Assembly: GCA_031216915.1 (NCBI GenBank)
Contig: CM062294.1
Location: forward strand, 32,379,128 to 32,443,127
Reading direction: 5' to 3'
DNA: 64,000 nucleotides
Source of the DNA: Pictodentalium vernedei
Taxonomy: Eukaryota > Mollusca > Scaphopoda > Dentaliida > Dentaliidae
The position numbers were made by a program, and so were the translations under genes. Below the pieces are notes generated by a model that saw nothing but the letters and a program-made list of their open reading frames with translations, made no database searches and had not been told where the DNA came from. Shown in pieces: positions 1 to 11,975 of this stretch; the first letter of the stretch is position 1; every line of letters starts with the position of its first letter.

Positions 1-81
1 TTTGAATTGGAATTATTTTGTCTGTGGGGATTTATTATCTTTGAAGTGATCTTATTTATTTTGTTAAGATTAAGACTTGCC

Positions 82-154
82 TTGTTACAATTTATAGGAG
101 AATGCCCACAGGCACACCCACGGGCCCACAGGCACTCTCCTATAAATTGTAACA
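82..154. repeat. Foldback element, 'caatttata' hairpin family
   Basis: Inverted arms of about 27 bp ('gccttgttacaatttatagg' and its complement) surround a short loop. The downstream flank 'aataatttagtactctacca' recurs beside the related hairpins at 7,887-7,940 and 34,430-34,490. The hairpin and flank therefore travel together as one short element of roughly 150 bp or more. Confidence 0.7.
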
Positions 155-199
155 AGGCAAAGACATGAACAAATTTTGGTGACCAAAAATAATTTAGTA

Positions 200-830
200 C
201 TCTACCAGTTAAAAAGCTTCTTCTTCCAATCTGCCAGTCAAAATCTCTTGATATTTGGTATACTGCATCTTTAGGGGATCAGCTAGAAGTTTGTTCAGAT
301 CAAGTCCCTGGAGTCATATTAGGGATCTCTGTGGGAACTTGAATTTTAACTTAGTGTAATATGAGGAATATTTTTTTTATACCTTCTTCAGATCTATCAG
401 TCATAGTCTTTAGATATTTCATATGTAGCATCCTTAGTGAGGATTCTTATTTGGGCTTCCTATGGGAACCTGATTTTTAACTCAGTCCAATGTGAGGAAA
501 ACTTTTTAAAAATCTTCTTTAGATCCACCTGTCAGAATCTTGATGTTTGGTTTAGAGTATCCTTAAGGGGGTAAGATTTAAGTTTGTTCAAATCAAGTTC
601 TGTGGGTGGGGTGGGGAGGGTCTTATTTGGGCTCCCTTTGGGAACTCGAAACTTTAACTTAGTGCAATACAAGGAATATTCTTTAAAAAACTTCTTCAGA
701 TCTACCAGTCAGAATGACTGCAAAGGATTCTTCATAGATTTTCTTCTTCAGACCACCAGTCAGAATCTTTTGATATTTAGTTTAGAGCATCACTGACTCT
801 TGGATTAAAGATTGTTCAGAGTGTTTGGCA
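200..830 (+). repeat. Tandem array, ~165-bp unit (R165), fragment
   Basis: About four diverged units. Each carries a 'cttcttcagatc' segment, 'gatatttggt', 'aagtttgttca' and 'gggaac', in the same order as the much longer array at 52,023-53,960. No coding capacity is visible; the short open frame at 584-796 is a reading of the repeat unit. Confidence 0.75.
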
Positions 831-1063
831 GTTTCTGGTTGGCATCAGAGGGGTTTGAAATATATTTATAGCTTGGAAAGTATAAAAGGTACTGTAGACT
901 TATTTTTCAACTAATTGAGCTGGGATTAGGATGATAACCGATTATAATTCTCCACCAATAAAAACAAAAGAAGACGTACAGTAGCAATCAGTTGGGTAGA
1001 CTACATTGTACAAAGGGATTATAATGCCTTGGTGGAGATAATATATTATCATTACTTACTGCT

Positions 1064-1504
1064 GTAGCTCTATGAAAATAAATAGATAATTAAGGCCTAA
1101 AAAAATTAAAAATCTGTTTCTCAGGCCCTCCCGCATGGTCCTTTTGGCTGCCGCATGCTCTCTTTTTATAACCAATTTAAACTTAAAAAAAATTAAAATT
1201 AAATGGTTTATGTCTGATATTTTACACAAGTTATAAAAATTTATAAATTTGTCCCTTGAGTGCAAGAAGGCTTTGCAATGCTTTAGCATTGCAAAGCCTT
1301 CTTGCTCTCAAGGGACAAAATACACCACCACGCATGCTATTCTGTAGATTATGAGGCCTAAATCATAAACCAAGAATATAAACTTTTGATGTCAAAGAAA
1401 TAATTACAGATATAAAAAATAAAATAAAAAACCGCTCGCCCGCATGCAATTTTACAAATAATGGCCTGAGAAACAAGATCTACTTTGTGTGGCCTAATCA
1501 ACAC
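1064..1504 (+). mobile_element. MITE-like element with palindromic core (copy 1 of 2)
   Basis: An imperfect TIR pairs the start ('tttctcaggccctcccgcat') with the end ('tgcggg...ggcctgagaaac' read on the other strand). A near-perfect hairpin lies in the middle (1,259-1,312, arm 'gaaggctttgcaatgc'). A homologous copy with the same layout lies at 30,391-30,815. There is no transposase ORF, so it is non-autonomous; the superfamily is not determined. Confidence 0.65.
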
Positions 1505-2855
1505 TGGTACAACCCGGTGCTTCATTAATTCAAATTTTGCTGATGATGATTTTTATCACCAAGTAAATGCATGCTTGGACATCACAGCCCACGTGTGGAT
1601 TACGACCAATTCAAGGCAACTGTACTGTATGTATGCAGTGTGCAAAATTTGATGAGAATGCTCGTTTTGGTCAAGTTGTGGTTATGCAAATTTAAATCTA
1701 CAAGAATGGATGAACTGTTAGCCAAAACTTGCATTTTGAATGGTAAAGTCTGAGTATTTTAATTAGTAGGGTGCTAAATTTTTTCTCACCCTCAAGATTT
1801 GTTCACTCGTTTTTGTCTTGTTACAATTTATGAGAGAGTGCCTATTGTAACAATGCAAATCTATGGAGATTAAGTGATTTTACTTCCAAGAAAATATGAA
1901 GGACATCTGCAGAATATGAAGCCTTTAACTTTAGGTACCTGCAGTTCAGAATAAAGCCCAAGTATGAGCTTCTATCAGTTAACCAGCCTTTCTTGTATCT
2001 CCATAGTTCTTTAGACTTTTGCCTTGAGAGGATATATATATTTCAATTCCACTAAATATATGAATACTTGTTAAAGATAAAAAGGCAGTTTGCCAAAAAT
2101 TTTTATGTTCGCAATCTCCAAACCACAAAAACGGTCAGTCGGTTAGAGTCATACTTGACATTTTACTCACTGATATGAGGATCATTTTAAAAAAGGAAAA
2201 ATTTTAAAGTCTCATGACTTCATACTAATTACGAAACACACTGTAAGCCAATTAGTGTTGAAGATTGGACCACAAAATAGCGGTTCAGTGCTGGTCCAGT
2301 CTGGACCTCCCTTGCCATACTGTACACAATATGGACTCTTCCAGGGCAGTACAAGGTGATCCAGTGGGACATTGTAATGTGTCAAATTATTGTTCGTTTG
2401 GGACACAATGTTCATTTTTGGACTTTGAAATAACTACAAGTACGAAATTAGTTCTGGGAATAAGCTTCCTTTGCGGTCCATGATCCAAGTCTTTCTGAAT
2501 TGGAGACACCTGCTCATTACGAATGAATGCATAAGTGATCAGTATTTCATCCCTGCAACAAGGTGCCACCTACAATGCTAAAGTCTACTGCCTTGTTGAA
2601 GTCACTTGTTACAAGGCCATAATGCCTTATAGAATTCTCCATTCTGCTGGCAGTTTATCAAACTTGTCTGATGTTCACAAAACTCTTGTAGTCACTCACA
2701 CTCACCCACCACCATTGGGTACATGCACAGAAGGAGTCAAAATGACCTACACCAGTTAAATAATGAAAACGCTGCTTATGGCTGCCTTTGACCATTCCAG
2801 TAGGAAAAAACATCACTGCATACCTCATTACATGTACTACACTATATCAAACTGC
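1505..2855. other. Unassigned intergenic or intronic stretch
   Basis: AT-rich sequence with no ORF that looks protein-coding. Part of a 'caatttatgagagagtgcc' half-hairpin is present near 1,820. Short overlapping ORFs at 2,212-2,760 on both strands show no recognisable motif. Confidence 0.4.
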
Positions 2856-2857
2856 TA

Positions 2858-4060
2858 TTTTTTAGCTCAACTTTGGCGTAGTGAAATATGAGATTTTGTC
2901 ATGGCCTGTCGTCCGTCTGGACATCTGTCTGCCCATCAACAATTCAATACGGCTTGGGCTAAAGGCCATATTTATGAACCAATCTTTACGAAACTTCTTG
3001 GGTACCTTTGTTATCACCGTGGGATGAGAACAAATGTTATTGGGGGCAGTCCAAAATTCAAGATGGCCATCAGCAGCCATTTTGTACCAAAATTAGGTAG
3101 AATCAGTTTTTTGTACAGAACTTCTGTATGAAAGTTCTGATTTGAATAAATTTTTGTATGAATGTTTAGTAACATGGAATACATACATATAATACAGGTT
3201 TTTTTCTCATGCAGAAATTATGCAAATTAGATGAACTTTGATTTATTCAGTGCTACTTATACACAGTACACATTTCAATACAACTCGGGCAAGAGGCTGT
3301 ATTTATGAACTGATCTTCACAAAACTTGATGGGTACCTTTGTTATCACCTTGTGACGAGAATAGGTGTTTTTGGGTGCAGTCCGAAAATCAAGATGGCTG
3401 CTGTCGGCCATTTTGTACCGAAATTAGGTAAATCAGTTTTTTGTTCAGAACTTCTATATGAAGATTCTGATTTGAATAAATTTTTGTATGAATGTTTAGT
3501 GACATGGAGTACATCACATATAATTCAGGTTTTTCTCTCATGCATAAATTATGCAAATTAGCTGAACTTTGATTTATTCATTGCCACTTACATGTATACA
3601 CAGTACACATTTCAATACGACTCGGGCTAGAGGCTGTATTTATGAACTGATCTTCACAAAACTTCATGGGTACCTTTTTTATCACGTTAGGACGAGAACG
3701 AGTGTTTTGGGGTGCGGACCGAAATTTCAAGATGGCCGGCAGCGCCAATTAGACTAAGTTTGATTTATTCAATGCTACTTATACACAGTGAATGCACACT
3801 TCAATACGGCTCTGGCCAGAGGTCGTATTTATGAACTGATCTTCACAAAACTTCTTGGATACCTTTGTTGTCACCGTGGGACTAGAACAAGTGTTTTGAG
3901 GTTTGGTCCAAAATCCAAGATGGCTACCATTGGCCATTTTGTGCCGAAATTAGGTGCAATCAGTTTTTTTTGTACAGAACTTCTATATTTATTGATGACT
4001 TTTCCTTTGGAAGGAGTTAATGAGGTCTTGTTACAGTTATTCAGGTGAAAATGTCGGCTT
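2858..4060 (+). repeat. Tandem array, ~330-bp units (R330), about four units
   Basis: Begins with 'ttttagctcaactttggc'. Each unit repeats 'tatttatgaac', 'cttgggtacctttgttatca', 'acgagaac', 'aagatggc', 'ggccattttgtaccgaaatt', and most end in a 'gcaaattagatgaactttga' linker. Units are 80-90% alike by eye; the third is shortened. Homologous arrays lie at 4,752-5,040 and 15,790-17,330. The small ORFs here are readings of the unit. Confidence 0.85.
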
Positions 4061-4750
4061 TTCAAGAAATGTTCAGCTTCTTATTAACACGGCCGAGGAT
4101 ATTTCACATTTAAATTACCTCCCCTATTCACAATACTCACAATGTATATAGTTTCTGGAAGGTCTGAATATGGGACTTTCTGGAGATAACTGTACACACC
4201 AAAAATCTTACAATATCACTCAAATACACTCAGCCGAATGACACAGTTGATGGTTAAAAAAATGGCTCAAAATGGTCAAAATTTTCTCATTTTGGGGATA
4301 AATCTCCAGTTTTCGTACATCAATAGTGATAAAACTGTATTATAGGAATTCCTCATTCCTCCACTGAGGATTTTACAGCATAACATGATCATTCTGACAA
4401 ATAAAAAACATATGGGTTTCTTATTCATTTTTTCAGAAGGCTTTCTCAAAGCAAATTTACACAAAAATTGTCCCATTTGTAAACTGCAAATTGTCAGGTC
4501 CCAAACAGGTCTGGGTTAGTCATTTAACACTTCCATGTGACCTTGACCCCCAATTGAAATGCACTTGACAATACACAGTTTGAATCAAGACCATCAACAG
4601 ATTATTTTGATCATATCACCATTAATGAGAATTATTTACTAAATCCACACCACCATAAACTAAAAGTATAGCCCAAAATAGCCATTTGGCTGAGGATATC
4701 CAATAACCTCGGAAATGACCTTTTAATAGGAAACGAGACCTGAGTTTATT
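4061..4750. other. Unassigned stretch
   Basis: AT-rich, with no coding signal or clear repeat structure seen between two R330 arrays. Confidence 0.35.
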
Positions 4751-4751
4751 T

Positions 4752-5040
4752 TTTGCTGAACTTTGACATGGTCAAATTTGAGTTTGTGTCATGGGTTGTC
4801 TTCTGTCTGTCCATCTGAACCTCCGCCCATCAATATGGCTCTGGCTACAGGCCGTATTTATCAACAGATCTTTATGAAACTTCTTGGGCACCTTTGTTAT
4901 CACCGTGGGACAAGAACGGGTGTTTTTGGTTGTGGTCCAAAATTCAAGATGGCCACCAGTGGCCATTTTATACCGAAATTAGTTGCAATCAGTTTTTTGT
5001 ACAGAACTTCTGTTTGAAAGTTCTGATTTGAATAAATTTT
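4752..5040 (+). repeat. Single R330 unit
   Basis: Carries the same ordered blocks as the array at 2,858-4,060: 'cttgggcacctttgttatca', 'aagatggccaccagtggcca', 'ttttttgtacagaacttctg'. Confidence 0.8.
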
Positions 5041-5502
5041 TGTATGATGTGTATATTCAAATGTGTTGAAGCCAAGTTCCTGTGTTAATATTTGGTGTTG
5101 TTTGGGGAAGGTAAACAATATTAGCACAACCCGATTTTCTATTTTCAATGAGAAAAGTAAAACTTCTTAACCCGTGGAAACCCTATGAGCTAAAGATAAA
5201 AAATTCAAATACCTATATTTTAAGAAGGACTGGACAAATATTTATTAATTAGTATGAATCACCCTTAGAAAGGTTTGAATCAAACAGGCCAAAACAATTG
5301 CTAATATTTGGCTTATGGTGCATCATACAAGGATCCCCATTGTAACATTAACCTCATGGAGATTTCTTTTCTAGCTTAGCATCTAACTGTCGCCCATCTT
5401 TACAATACTTTACCTATACATTTGTTACAGGCTACAGTCAGTATTTATGTACAGACTTTTACAATACTTTACATGTACCTTTGTTATCAGGTCATTATCT
5501 AA

Positions 5503-5784
5503 AGTTAAAACTAGAAGTCCTGTCATGAAATGCACTCAAATAGCACGTCAGTCTGTGCGTTAATCTACGCATTATGACCATAGTAAGGCTATCAAATTCT
5601 GATGGCCTGTGCACAAGCAATGTTTCAGCCAATGGACCTCCAGGCATCCTGGAGGTCCATTGGCAGAAACATTGCCAGCGTTTGCTATGAGTTACCAAGA
5701 GAACCTGCATGCTTTGGTTCCATTCAATATGGCAATTGCACGCAATTCCTACGCACAGTTAAGCCTAGATAAGCATACACAGGG
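5503..5784 (+). mobile_element. Tc1/mariner-like MITE, family A, 3' end lost
   Basis: The left TIR 'agttaaaactagaagtcctg' is present. The central hairpin (5,617-5,675) with arm 'caatggacctcc' is intact. The right TIR is missing after 'aagcctagataagc'. Six other copies in the window define the full element of about 318 bp. Confidence 0.85.
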
Positions 5785-7145
5785 ACCAGCGGTGTGAGTG
5801 ACTAGGGCGATTATGTCGCCCTTCTGTACCCAAAGTCGCCTAGAAAAATAGTCTGGGCGATTACAAGTCGCCCTCTAAAATTGGTCAAAATGAGGAAAGG
5901 CTGAACTGAGTGATGCGAGGTTTACATAAAAATGATTATTTTCAAGGATCGAATGTGCTTGAGTGTGATAAATGGGCATCTTAATTCGCCAAATAAACGA
6001 CCATTTATTTGAAATCACACGACAATCAATTGTCCTTAATCACTTTTGGCAGATTTTTTATTTCTATTTTATTGCTTTTCAGCCGGAGCTTCAAGTGTCA
6101 AAACAAAAATAGGTGACTTACGCGACTCATCATAATAACCCAGTTTGAAAGTAGGTTACCTCGCTTAGGATGCCGAAAATGTATACACAACAGATGTATT
6201 TTATAACACTGTATTTTTATTTTGTTTTGCTGACGACTGTTAACTCTTGGCCGTCTATTCCTAGAAAAACACGAATGGAATTGAAACACATGAAAAAAAA
6301 GCTTTAGTGATGACAAGAAAAGCTTTGTACAGGGCACAAGTGTGCATGTGGACGATCTTGAAAATGGGTCCTCCTAAACACTGGAATGACACAAAATGAC
6401 GCCGGAATGCCATAAAAATGATGCGGAATGACATTTCTTTTACAAAATACTCCACCCCAGAATGTATTTTGTTTATTAACTAACAAAGTACCTCCCAAGC
6501 AACCTTCTTACATCTGGTCCTGTTCATACTTTCAGACTTAGGAAATTATATTAGCTCAGTAAACTTTGGTGAAAGGCAACCACAGGAGGGTGCCTGGGGA
6601 TTGGCATGAAGAAGAGGGGGGGGGGGGGGGGGGTGGTCATGAAGGAGAGGGTATTTTCAGTCAAGATTTACATTGTGATTTTTTAACCTGGCATAGATGC
6701 ATCATAGACCTGGACCTGGATTAATCAGACGTTAATGGAGGACCACAAATTGAAAATATGAAGGGGCGGCAGGGGGTGGTACATGAATATTCTTAATTTT
6801 CCCCACTTGTTTATGAAGTCTCCCTGCATGACTCTGCAGTCTCCCTATTTTTTCTGGATGGAGACATGAAGTCTCCCTAAAATTTCCTCCTAGGCTGGTC
6901 CCTGAGCACACAGTTCGTGACAGGACTTCTTGTTTTATCTGTGGATGTGTGTCATTGCTGTGTCACATACACATGTACATGTCTTGCACAAGTTGAGCTT
7001 CAGTGTCAATGACACTTTCATTTAACCAGACCACCATTGCAGTTTGGCCCCATCTTCATGATTAAAACCAATAAAATTCTTCAATTAGGGGATTTAGTTT
7101 CATTGAGGGATTGCATGAGAACCGAAACCTCTTTTTTGGCTGTAT
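5785..7145. other. Unassigned stretch with poly-G tract
   Basis: Contains a 'gggcgattatgtcgccc' inverted motif near 5,806-5,870, a G homopolymer at about 6,617-6,634, and a segment rich in 'tctccct' at 6,820-6,890 that resembles the interior of the hAT-like element at 34,537-36,111. No coding exon recognised. Confidence 0.35.
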
Positions 7146-7149
7146 CAGA

Positions 7150-7203
7150 GATGACCCATTGTGTTTAAATATGTGACCTTAAACACCAATAAATAAATAA
7201 ATA
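7150..7203 (+). repeat. SINE 3' end fragment with AATA tail
   Basis: Carries 'atgtgaccttaaacaccaat' followed by (aaat)n. The same 3' end is used by the SINEs at 7,419, 10,674 and 21,236. Confidence 0.6.
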
Positions 7204-7287
7204 AACAGATGTGATATGAGATGAATAATTTCAAGTGAAGATCGTGGAAAATGCTTAAAAATTTAAAAAACAGTGATTGCATTGTAC

Positions 7288-7800
7288 AGTGTCCCCTGTT
7301 CGTTGAGTGGTTACTTTGGCAGTGAAAATTAATCAATTAATTTAAATTATTCAATTAAGAGTGTTCAATTAACAGAGATTTGCTCACTCTCCTGTATTCT
7401 AGGGATAAACTGAGCATTGGGGGCATGGTGGCTCAGCAGGTAGAGGTGCAGGCTGCATTGTGTCCTTGGGCAAGACACTTTACCCCCACTTTGCCCCGGT
7501 AGCGTAGTGTACTTAGGCATACTGCACATCGGGGTTGCACTTGTCTTCATCCATTGCTAACCTTGCTTGCTTGGTGTTAGTACATGTATGTTGCAGAGCT
7601 GAGAGTTGCTTGTCATTGCTTGGTGGTTCTCTCCGAGTACTCCGGCTTCCTCCATCCATAAAACTGACGTGGTCACGATTTGCCATTGTGCAGAAACATG
7701 TGACCTTAAACACCAATAAATAAATGAATAAATAAATAAATAAATGAGCATTTATTCTATTATATCATGTTTGGCAGAGCTCACATTTAAAACATATATA
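7288..7800 (+). mobile_element. Fragment of Tc1-like MITE (family C), split by a SINE
   Basis: Flanks of the SINE at 7,419-7,744 read continuously as the family seen complete at 17,642-18,075: 'ttcaattaac' blocks, then 'gagcatttattctattatat' and 'tttggcagagctca'. The half-hairpin that follows is truncated. Confidence 0.6.
7419..7744 (+). mobile_element. tRNA-derived SINE, full length, with TSD
   Basis: The head has a pol III A-box-like 'tggctcagcaggtagag'. Then come the conserved 'tgtccttgggcaagacactt' block, a body with 'ggttctctccgagtactccg', and a 3' end 'tgaccttaaacaccaat' with an (aaat)n tail. An 8-bp target duplication 'tgagcatt' is exact at 7,411-7,418 and 7,745-7,752. Non-autonomous; a LINE partner must supply RT. 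Confidence 0.88.
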
Positions 7801-7886
7801 ATTAACTAGTTCATGATGGCTCTATTGAAAACAATGTATGCATTGGTTTGATGTTAGCAGTAGTAGAAAAAAATGTTTATACAAAT

Positions 7887-7940
7887 TGTTTGGTTGCAAT
7901 TTATTGGAGAGTGCCAACTGGCACTCTCCAATAAATTGTA
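7887..7940. repeat. Foldback hairpin, 'caatttattggagagtgcc' family
   Basis: Near-perfect palindrome with arms of about 25 bp ('caatttattggagagtgcca' and complement). The flank 'aataatttagcactcaacca' at 8,045 matches the flank of the copy at 82-154. Confidence 0.7.
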
Positions 7941-8079
7941 ACAGAATAATTTTTTATGAACAAAATATCGCTAAACTAAGGGTACTCTTGCTGGTAGAAT
8001 GGCATATTTGAAAAAAAATCATCTTTCAAATCACCTTTGGAAAATAATTTAGCACTCAACCAGTTAAGTGGGCCTCTGT

Positions 8080-8350
8080 TCAAATCCCAACTGTTGTGTC
8101 CTTGGGGAAGACACTTCACCCCCATTGGACACGTGGGGGCATGGTGGCATTGTGTCCTAAGGCTGCATGTTGATGGTGCTCTTGTCTTCAACCAATGCTG
8201 ACCCTACGTGTGTGGTTTGGTATGTTGGGGAGCCTGACAGTTGCTCGCCATTGCTTGCTGGTTCTCTCCGGGTACTCCAGCCGTAAAACTGTCTGACACG
8301 AGGTGACCCTGGCTGTCAAAAGTGTCATTAAACCCCAGTAAATAAATAAC
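8080..8350 (+). mobile_element. SINE, diverged and headless
   Basis: Contains 'tgtccttggggaagacactt', 'ggttctctccgggtactcca' and the 3' end 'cattaaaccccagtaaataa', as in the SINE at 7,419. The tRNA-like head is not recognisable. Confidence 0.65.
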
Positions 8351-8705
8351 CAGTTAAGTGAACTCCACTGTATCTCTGATGTATCTTCTCTGTTTTTCTG
8401 TACCCTACACTGGATCCTAGAAGTGATGCAATACTGCAGTCCAACATCAGTTGTCATTGTAGCACACAACAATCAGAAATGGCCATTTTGTAACATTACC
8501 ATGGTGATATGAGTTGTACTGTGGTGAATGGATCCCTCTGGAACCTACTAAATACATTATAGATGGTAGAGGTCTTGACAGGATCAGAGATTAGAGCTGT
8601 AGGTTAACCGAAACCGAACCGAGGTTTTTATTTTTTTTTTAAAAATTGAAACCGTCGACATCCCGTAATCTAAGGTTTTTCGTTTTTTATTAAATACTCT
8701 CTTGC

Positions 8706-8818
8706 TGCAGAAATTCACAGAATGTAGCCATCCCAGAGTAGTGAGAGTACCCAGACACTGCCAATGGCAGTGTCTGGGTACTCTCACTACTCTGGGAAGG
8801 CTACATTCTGTGAATTTC
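8706..8818. repeat. Long central hairpin, arms ~52 bp
   Basis: The arms begin 'gaaattcacagaatgtagcc' and are almost perfectly complementary. The 2-fold axis falls near 8,762 within 'gccaatggc'. This is the core of the hAT-like element at 8,592-9,420. Confidence 0.9.
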
Positions 8819-9038
8819 CGACATTTCAGTTTAGTTGTGTTTGCAGCTTTCCTCAAGTTGCGTGTAGGTGTCAGACCTCGAAAAATGGCCAAGCACAATA
8901 AAAGTTCTGTATATTTAGGTAATTATTATATTGGCCTTCCTGATTCTTCATGTATTATAGCTTATTTCGGGTTTTCATTGAGTTTCACTCAATTTCACTG
9001 CCATTCAGTTATGACTCCAGACATAAGAATCAATTTTT

Positions 9039-9305
9039 ATTCCCCCGAAAAAAATTCGGGGGAATCTAGCCGTGACGTCTGTCCGTCTGTCTGTCTGTCC
9101 GTCTGTCTGTCTGTCTGTCCGTCTGTCCGTCCGGGCGTAGACGGAATTCATGTCCACTCCATAACTTCTTACAGCCTTCAAGGATATTAATGATACTTGG
9201 TATTATTATTGCCCACAACCAGAGGGTGTGTCGCGAATAAGGTTGGAATGGCTATCAAGGCTTTTTTCGGGGGAATCAGCCACCCTTTGGTGGCCATCCT
9301 CTAGT
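9039..9305 (+). mobile_element. Nested repeat opening with 'attcccccg' hairpin
   Basis: Starts with a short hairpin ('attcccccg' / 'cgggggaat', 9,039-9,066), then a (gtctgtct)n simple repeat at 9,075-9,132. Closes with 'ttcgggggaatcagccaccc'. Similar in style to the 'ttttatcccccg' repeat at 19,472-19,880. Confidence 0.5.
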
Positions 9306-9751
9306 ATAGAATTTTATTTGGCCTCATGAACAAACTGAAAACCGAATCGAACCGAGGTTTTACTCCACCTGAAAAACCAAAACCGAAACCCAACAAGAAA
9401 TTTAAAAACCTACAGCGCTATCAGAGATAGATAAAAATCTTGTAACAATGCTGCAAGTCAGTAGTAATGGTCCAAGGATGGTCGAAGACTAGACCGTATG
9501 GCCGTCGTGGACTGGTCACTTGTGGGCAATATTTCCACAGACACAATAATATTAGATTCTAAACATTAATTATAGGAATAATTATAAAAAAATTAATAAT
9601 TAATGAAGCACTGAGTACAACCTGGTGCTCCATTAATTAAGATTTTGCTGATGATGATTTATTTTTTATTTGGTAAATGTATGCGTGCACATCTTTGCTG
9701 AGGTGTGGATTACGACAAGTTCATGGTGTCTCTTCAGTTAAAAAGGTATAG

Positions 9752-10069
9752 TACAGTTAAAACTAGAAGTCCTGTCATGAATAGTGCGCTTATATAGGCT
9801 TAATAGCGCGTTGGAATTGCACGCAATTGCCATATCGAATGGCATCCAAACCACGGCAGGTTCTCCTGGTTACTCATAGCAAATACATGCAATGTTTCTG
9901 CCAATGGACCTCCGGGTTACCCGGAGGTCCATTGGCTGAAACATTGCTTGTGCACAGGCCATATGTATAGAATATGATAGCTTTACTTGGGCCATAACGC
10001 GCACATTAACGTGCATATCAACGTGCTATTTGTGCGCATTTCATGACAGGACTTCTAGTTTTAACTGTA
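9752..10069 (-). mobile_element. Tc1/mariner-like MITE family A, complete
   Basis: Ends are TA-'cagttaaaactagaag' and 'cttctagttttaactg'-TA. The central hairpin at 9,888-9,950 has 'caatggacctccgggt' arms. Length 318 bp; inner sequence runs opposite to the copy at 10,149. No transposase ORF. Confidence 0.92.
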
Positions 10070-10148
10070 CTGTAGTATTTGGTGAATACTGATTCTAGAA
10101 CAGATGGTATTGGCCATGCACAAGTCAATAGTTGCCTTGAGATGACCG

Positions 10149-10467
10149 TACAGTTAAAACTAAAAGTCCTGTCCTGAAATGCGCACAAATAGCATGTTGA
10201 CATGCCCATTAATCTATGCGATATGACCATAGTAAGGCTATCAAATTCTGTAAATATGGCCTGTGCACAAGCAATGTTTCAACCAATGGACCTTTCGGGT
10301 AACCCAGAGGTCCATTGGCAGAAACATTGCCCGTGTTTGATATGAGTAACCAGGAGAACCTGCCGTGCTTTGGATGCCATTCGATATGGCAATTGCGCGC
10401 AATTCCTACGTGCAATTAAGCCTAGATAAGCGCACAGTTTGTGACAAGACTTCTACTTTTAACTGTA
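10149..10467 (+). mobile_element. Tc1/mariner-like MITE family A, complete
   Basis: TA-'cagttaaaactaaaagtcct' to 'acttctacttttaactg'-TA. The central hairpin at 10,270-10,330 carries slight mispairing in the loop. It lies only 80 bp from the copy at 9,752-10,069, in opposite inner orientation. Confidence 0.92.
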
Positions 10468-10673
10468 AACATGATATTTCTTGTTTAAGTCACACCCAAG
10501 ATTTTTGTATCAAAAATGTTGTGTTGCAAGAGATTCAGTTATGATTTGGCAATATTGACTAAAAATTAGGTTTCTTGTTCGAAGATTTGTTTTAATTTCA
10601 CTTTCATTCAAATGAAGCTTTGTGAAAAATAGAGTAAATGGGAAAGGAATTCAACAGTACATTCCCCGTGGGA

Positions 10674-10893
10674 ACCCGGGAAGTGAAGCAGTGCCTGTTC
10701 ACTGTGGTAAACAGGCTCTGTTTTACTTGTAAAATAGGACACAGTCACTAATGCTTGGGAGGTGCAAACCCTCTCTAAAATGGGCAACATGGCTTATTAA
10801 CGCTGACCCCTGGTCTTGAGTTGATACCCATGTTGATGTCATGATTAGGCATTGTGCAAAAATATGTGACCTTGAACACCAATAAATAAATTA
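10674..10893 (+). mobile_element. SINE-like repeat, copy 1
   Basis: 'gaagtgaagcagtgcctgtt', 'tgcttgggaggtgcaaac' and the 3' end 'gtgaccttgaacaccaataa' match the copy at 21,236-21,456 over about 215 bp. The 3' end is shared with the tRNA-derived SINE at 7,419 although the body differs. Confidence 0.65.
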
Positions 10894-10911
10894 AATATCA
10901 ACAATACACAT

Positions 10912-11160
10912 TTATTTTCTTTGTTCACTCATGTTGTATACAAGCCTGAATATAAGCAACCGGTCATTTGCAAAATGAGGTCCCCAGTAGGTGAATTTGC
11001 TGATACTATCCCATACAGTGGGCCAATTTATCCTGTTGGTACATCTTTTTGTTTTGCCTTGAGACCTTGATTCAGACTGAGGTTCACAGAGGGTAATTTT
11101 TGTGATGCTACCCTGCACCTCTTTTAAAGTCTGCTTATTTTTAGGCTTTGTTGTATAATG
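10912..11160 (-). repeat. Repeat related to the interior of the element at 29,015-29,635
   Basis: Blocks 'ttgtgatgctaccctgcacc', 'gaggttcacagagggtaa' and 'tcatttgcaaaatgaggt' recur in inverted order at 29,267-29,480. Fragment only; no terminal repeats identified here. Confidence 0.5.
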
Positions 11161-11278
11161 TTCTCAATTTTATTCAGAACTCTGCACAACTTTACTGTGT
11201 AAATATGGATGAAAATGTACTGCAATTAAACCACAAAAATCTAAATTAGTTTAAATAATATTTATTGAAGGAATATGC

Positions 11279-11566
11279 TACAGTTAAAACTAGAAGTCCT
11301 GTCATGAACTGTTCGCTTATCTAGGCTTAATTGTGCGTAGGAATTGTGCACAATTGCCGTATCGATTGGCATCCAAAGCAAGGTAGGTTCTCCTGGTTAC
11401 TCATAGCAGACAAAGACACAGAGGTCCCTTGGCTGAAACATTGCTTGTGCACAGGCCATATGTACAGAATTTGATAGCCTTACTATGGTCATAACGCGTA
11501 GATTAACGTGCATATCGACGTGCTATTTGTGCACATTTCATGACAGGACTTATAGTTTTAACTGTA
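11279..11566 (-). mobile_element. Tc1/mariner-like MITE family A, hairpin arm deleted
   Basis: Both TA-flanked TIRs are present, but about 30 bp of the central hairpin are lost ('cagacaaagacacagaggtc' replaces the left arm). It shows the element can lose its hairpin after insertion. Confidence 0.88.
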
Positions 11567-11975
11567 TATGTTACAAAATTGAATACCAGAAGAGTAACAG
11601 TGATAGTGCAATAGCTCAAAATACAACATATATTAACAATAATTAGATAGCCAAATGATGGAGGGATTTGACTGGAAGCTTGTAGCTTACGTAAGTCATC
11701 TCCCTGAGGTAAGTCATCTCGCTGAGAAGTCTAAATTAGTGCTGCAAGGCGCCTATGAATTCCAAATGAAATACAATATACAATGGATGTATTTTTGGTT
11801 CAGAACAAAGTCACTTAACCCTCTGCACTCTGCTTAACCCTCTGCACTCTGATGTCAAAATGGCAAAGTTTTCAGAAGCAAATATTTCCCATAATACAGT
11901 TTGATATTCAACCAAATATACCTTGTTTGACAGAACCACTGAGTTCTAAAAAAAAACAAACCAAGATATAATTGG

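Larger units (their letters stand above)
8592..9420. mobile_element. hAT-like non-autonomous element, 829 bp, exact TSD
   Basis: TIRs 'tagagctgtaggtt' and 'aacctacagcgcta' are flanked by an exact 8-bp duplication 'tcagagat' (8,584-8,591 and 9,421-9,428). The 'cgaaaccgaaccgagg' subterminal motif appears in both halves in inverted orientation. A long hairpin sits at 8,706-8,818. A second repeat starting 'attcccccg' (9,039-9,305) lies inside it. There is no transposase ORF; the open frame at 8,702-9,190 reads through the hairpin. Confidence 0.88.
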
